Of a stretch of DNA of 5,132 bases, positions 5,128 to 5,132 are shown piece by piece. Below the pieces are notes generated by a model. That model did not search any database and was not told the origin of the DNA. It saw only the letters and a program-made list of their open reading frames with translations. Position 1 is the stretch's first letter; each line of letters opens with the position of its first letter. The position numbers were made by a program, and so were the translations under genes. This DNA comes from an uncultured Oscillospiraceae bacterium (GTDB lineage: Bacteria; Bacillota; Clostridia; Oscillospirales; Acutalibacteraceae), in assembly GCA_910588415.1 (NCBI GenBank), contig CAJUPK010000159.1, positions 1 to 5,132 on the forward strand. Direction: 5' to 3'.

Positions 5128-5132
5128 AATCT

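Overview
The window comes from a GC-rich, endospore-forming Firmicute, most likely a Clostridia-class gut-type bacterium of the Oscillospiraceae kind. The main evidence is a clear spoIIE gene, strong AGGAGG-type ribosome binding sites and sigma-A promoters, and an intergenic repeat of a style I associate with that group. The genus is inference. All three real protein genes lie on the minus strand. The long plus-strand open frames are antisense shadows of GC-rich genes.

Layout, right to left (direction of transcription). Positions 4931-5132 hold the control region of an aminotransferase: a consensus promoter (TTGACA, 17 bp, TATAAT), a palindrome upstream of it, and a leader of about 98 nt with a hairpin and a possible 10-codon ORF. 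Positions 4930-3743 encode a fold-type I PLP-dependent aminotransferase of the 2-aminoadipate/MocR-like group without a DNA-binding domain. Positions 3742-3333 are non-coding and contain two diverged copies of a hairpin-rich repeat. One copy ends 6 bp from the -35 box of the next gene. Positions 3267-2380 encode a sugar phosphate isomerase/epimerase-type TIM barrel with its own promoter (TTGACA, 17 bp, TAAAAT) and a strong intrinsic terminator at 2325-2290.

Positions 2289-1937 form a long spoIIE control region. It has a TATAAT -10 box with a -35-like box 21 bp away, as in the Spo0A-activated promoters of Bacillus, plus several sequences resembling 0A boxes. spoIIE then runs from 1936 off the left edge. 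It has the membrane region, the cysteine-containing central region and the beginning of the PP2C phosphatase domain.

The three genes appear to be separate transcription units and show no shared pathway. I found no CRISPR array, transposase, phage gene, rRNA or tRNA, and no convincing new multi-gene system. The points most worth following are the spoIIE promoter layout, the paired intergenic repeat and the aminotransferase leader.
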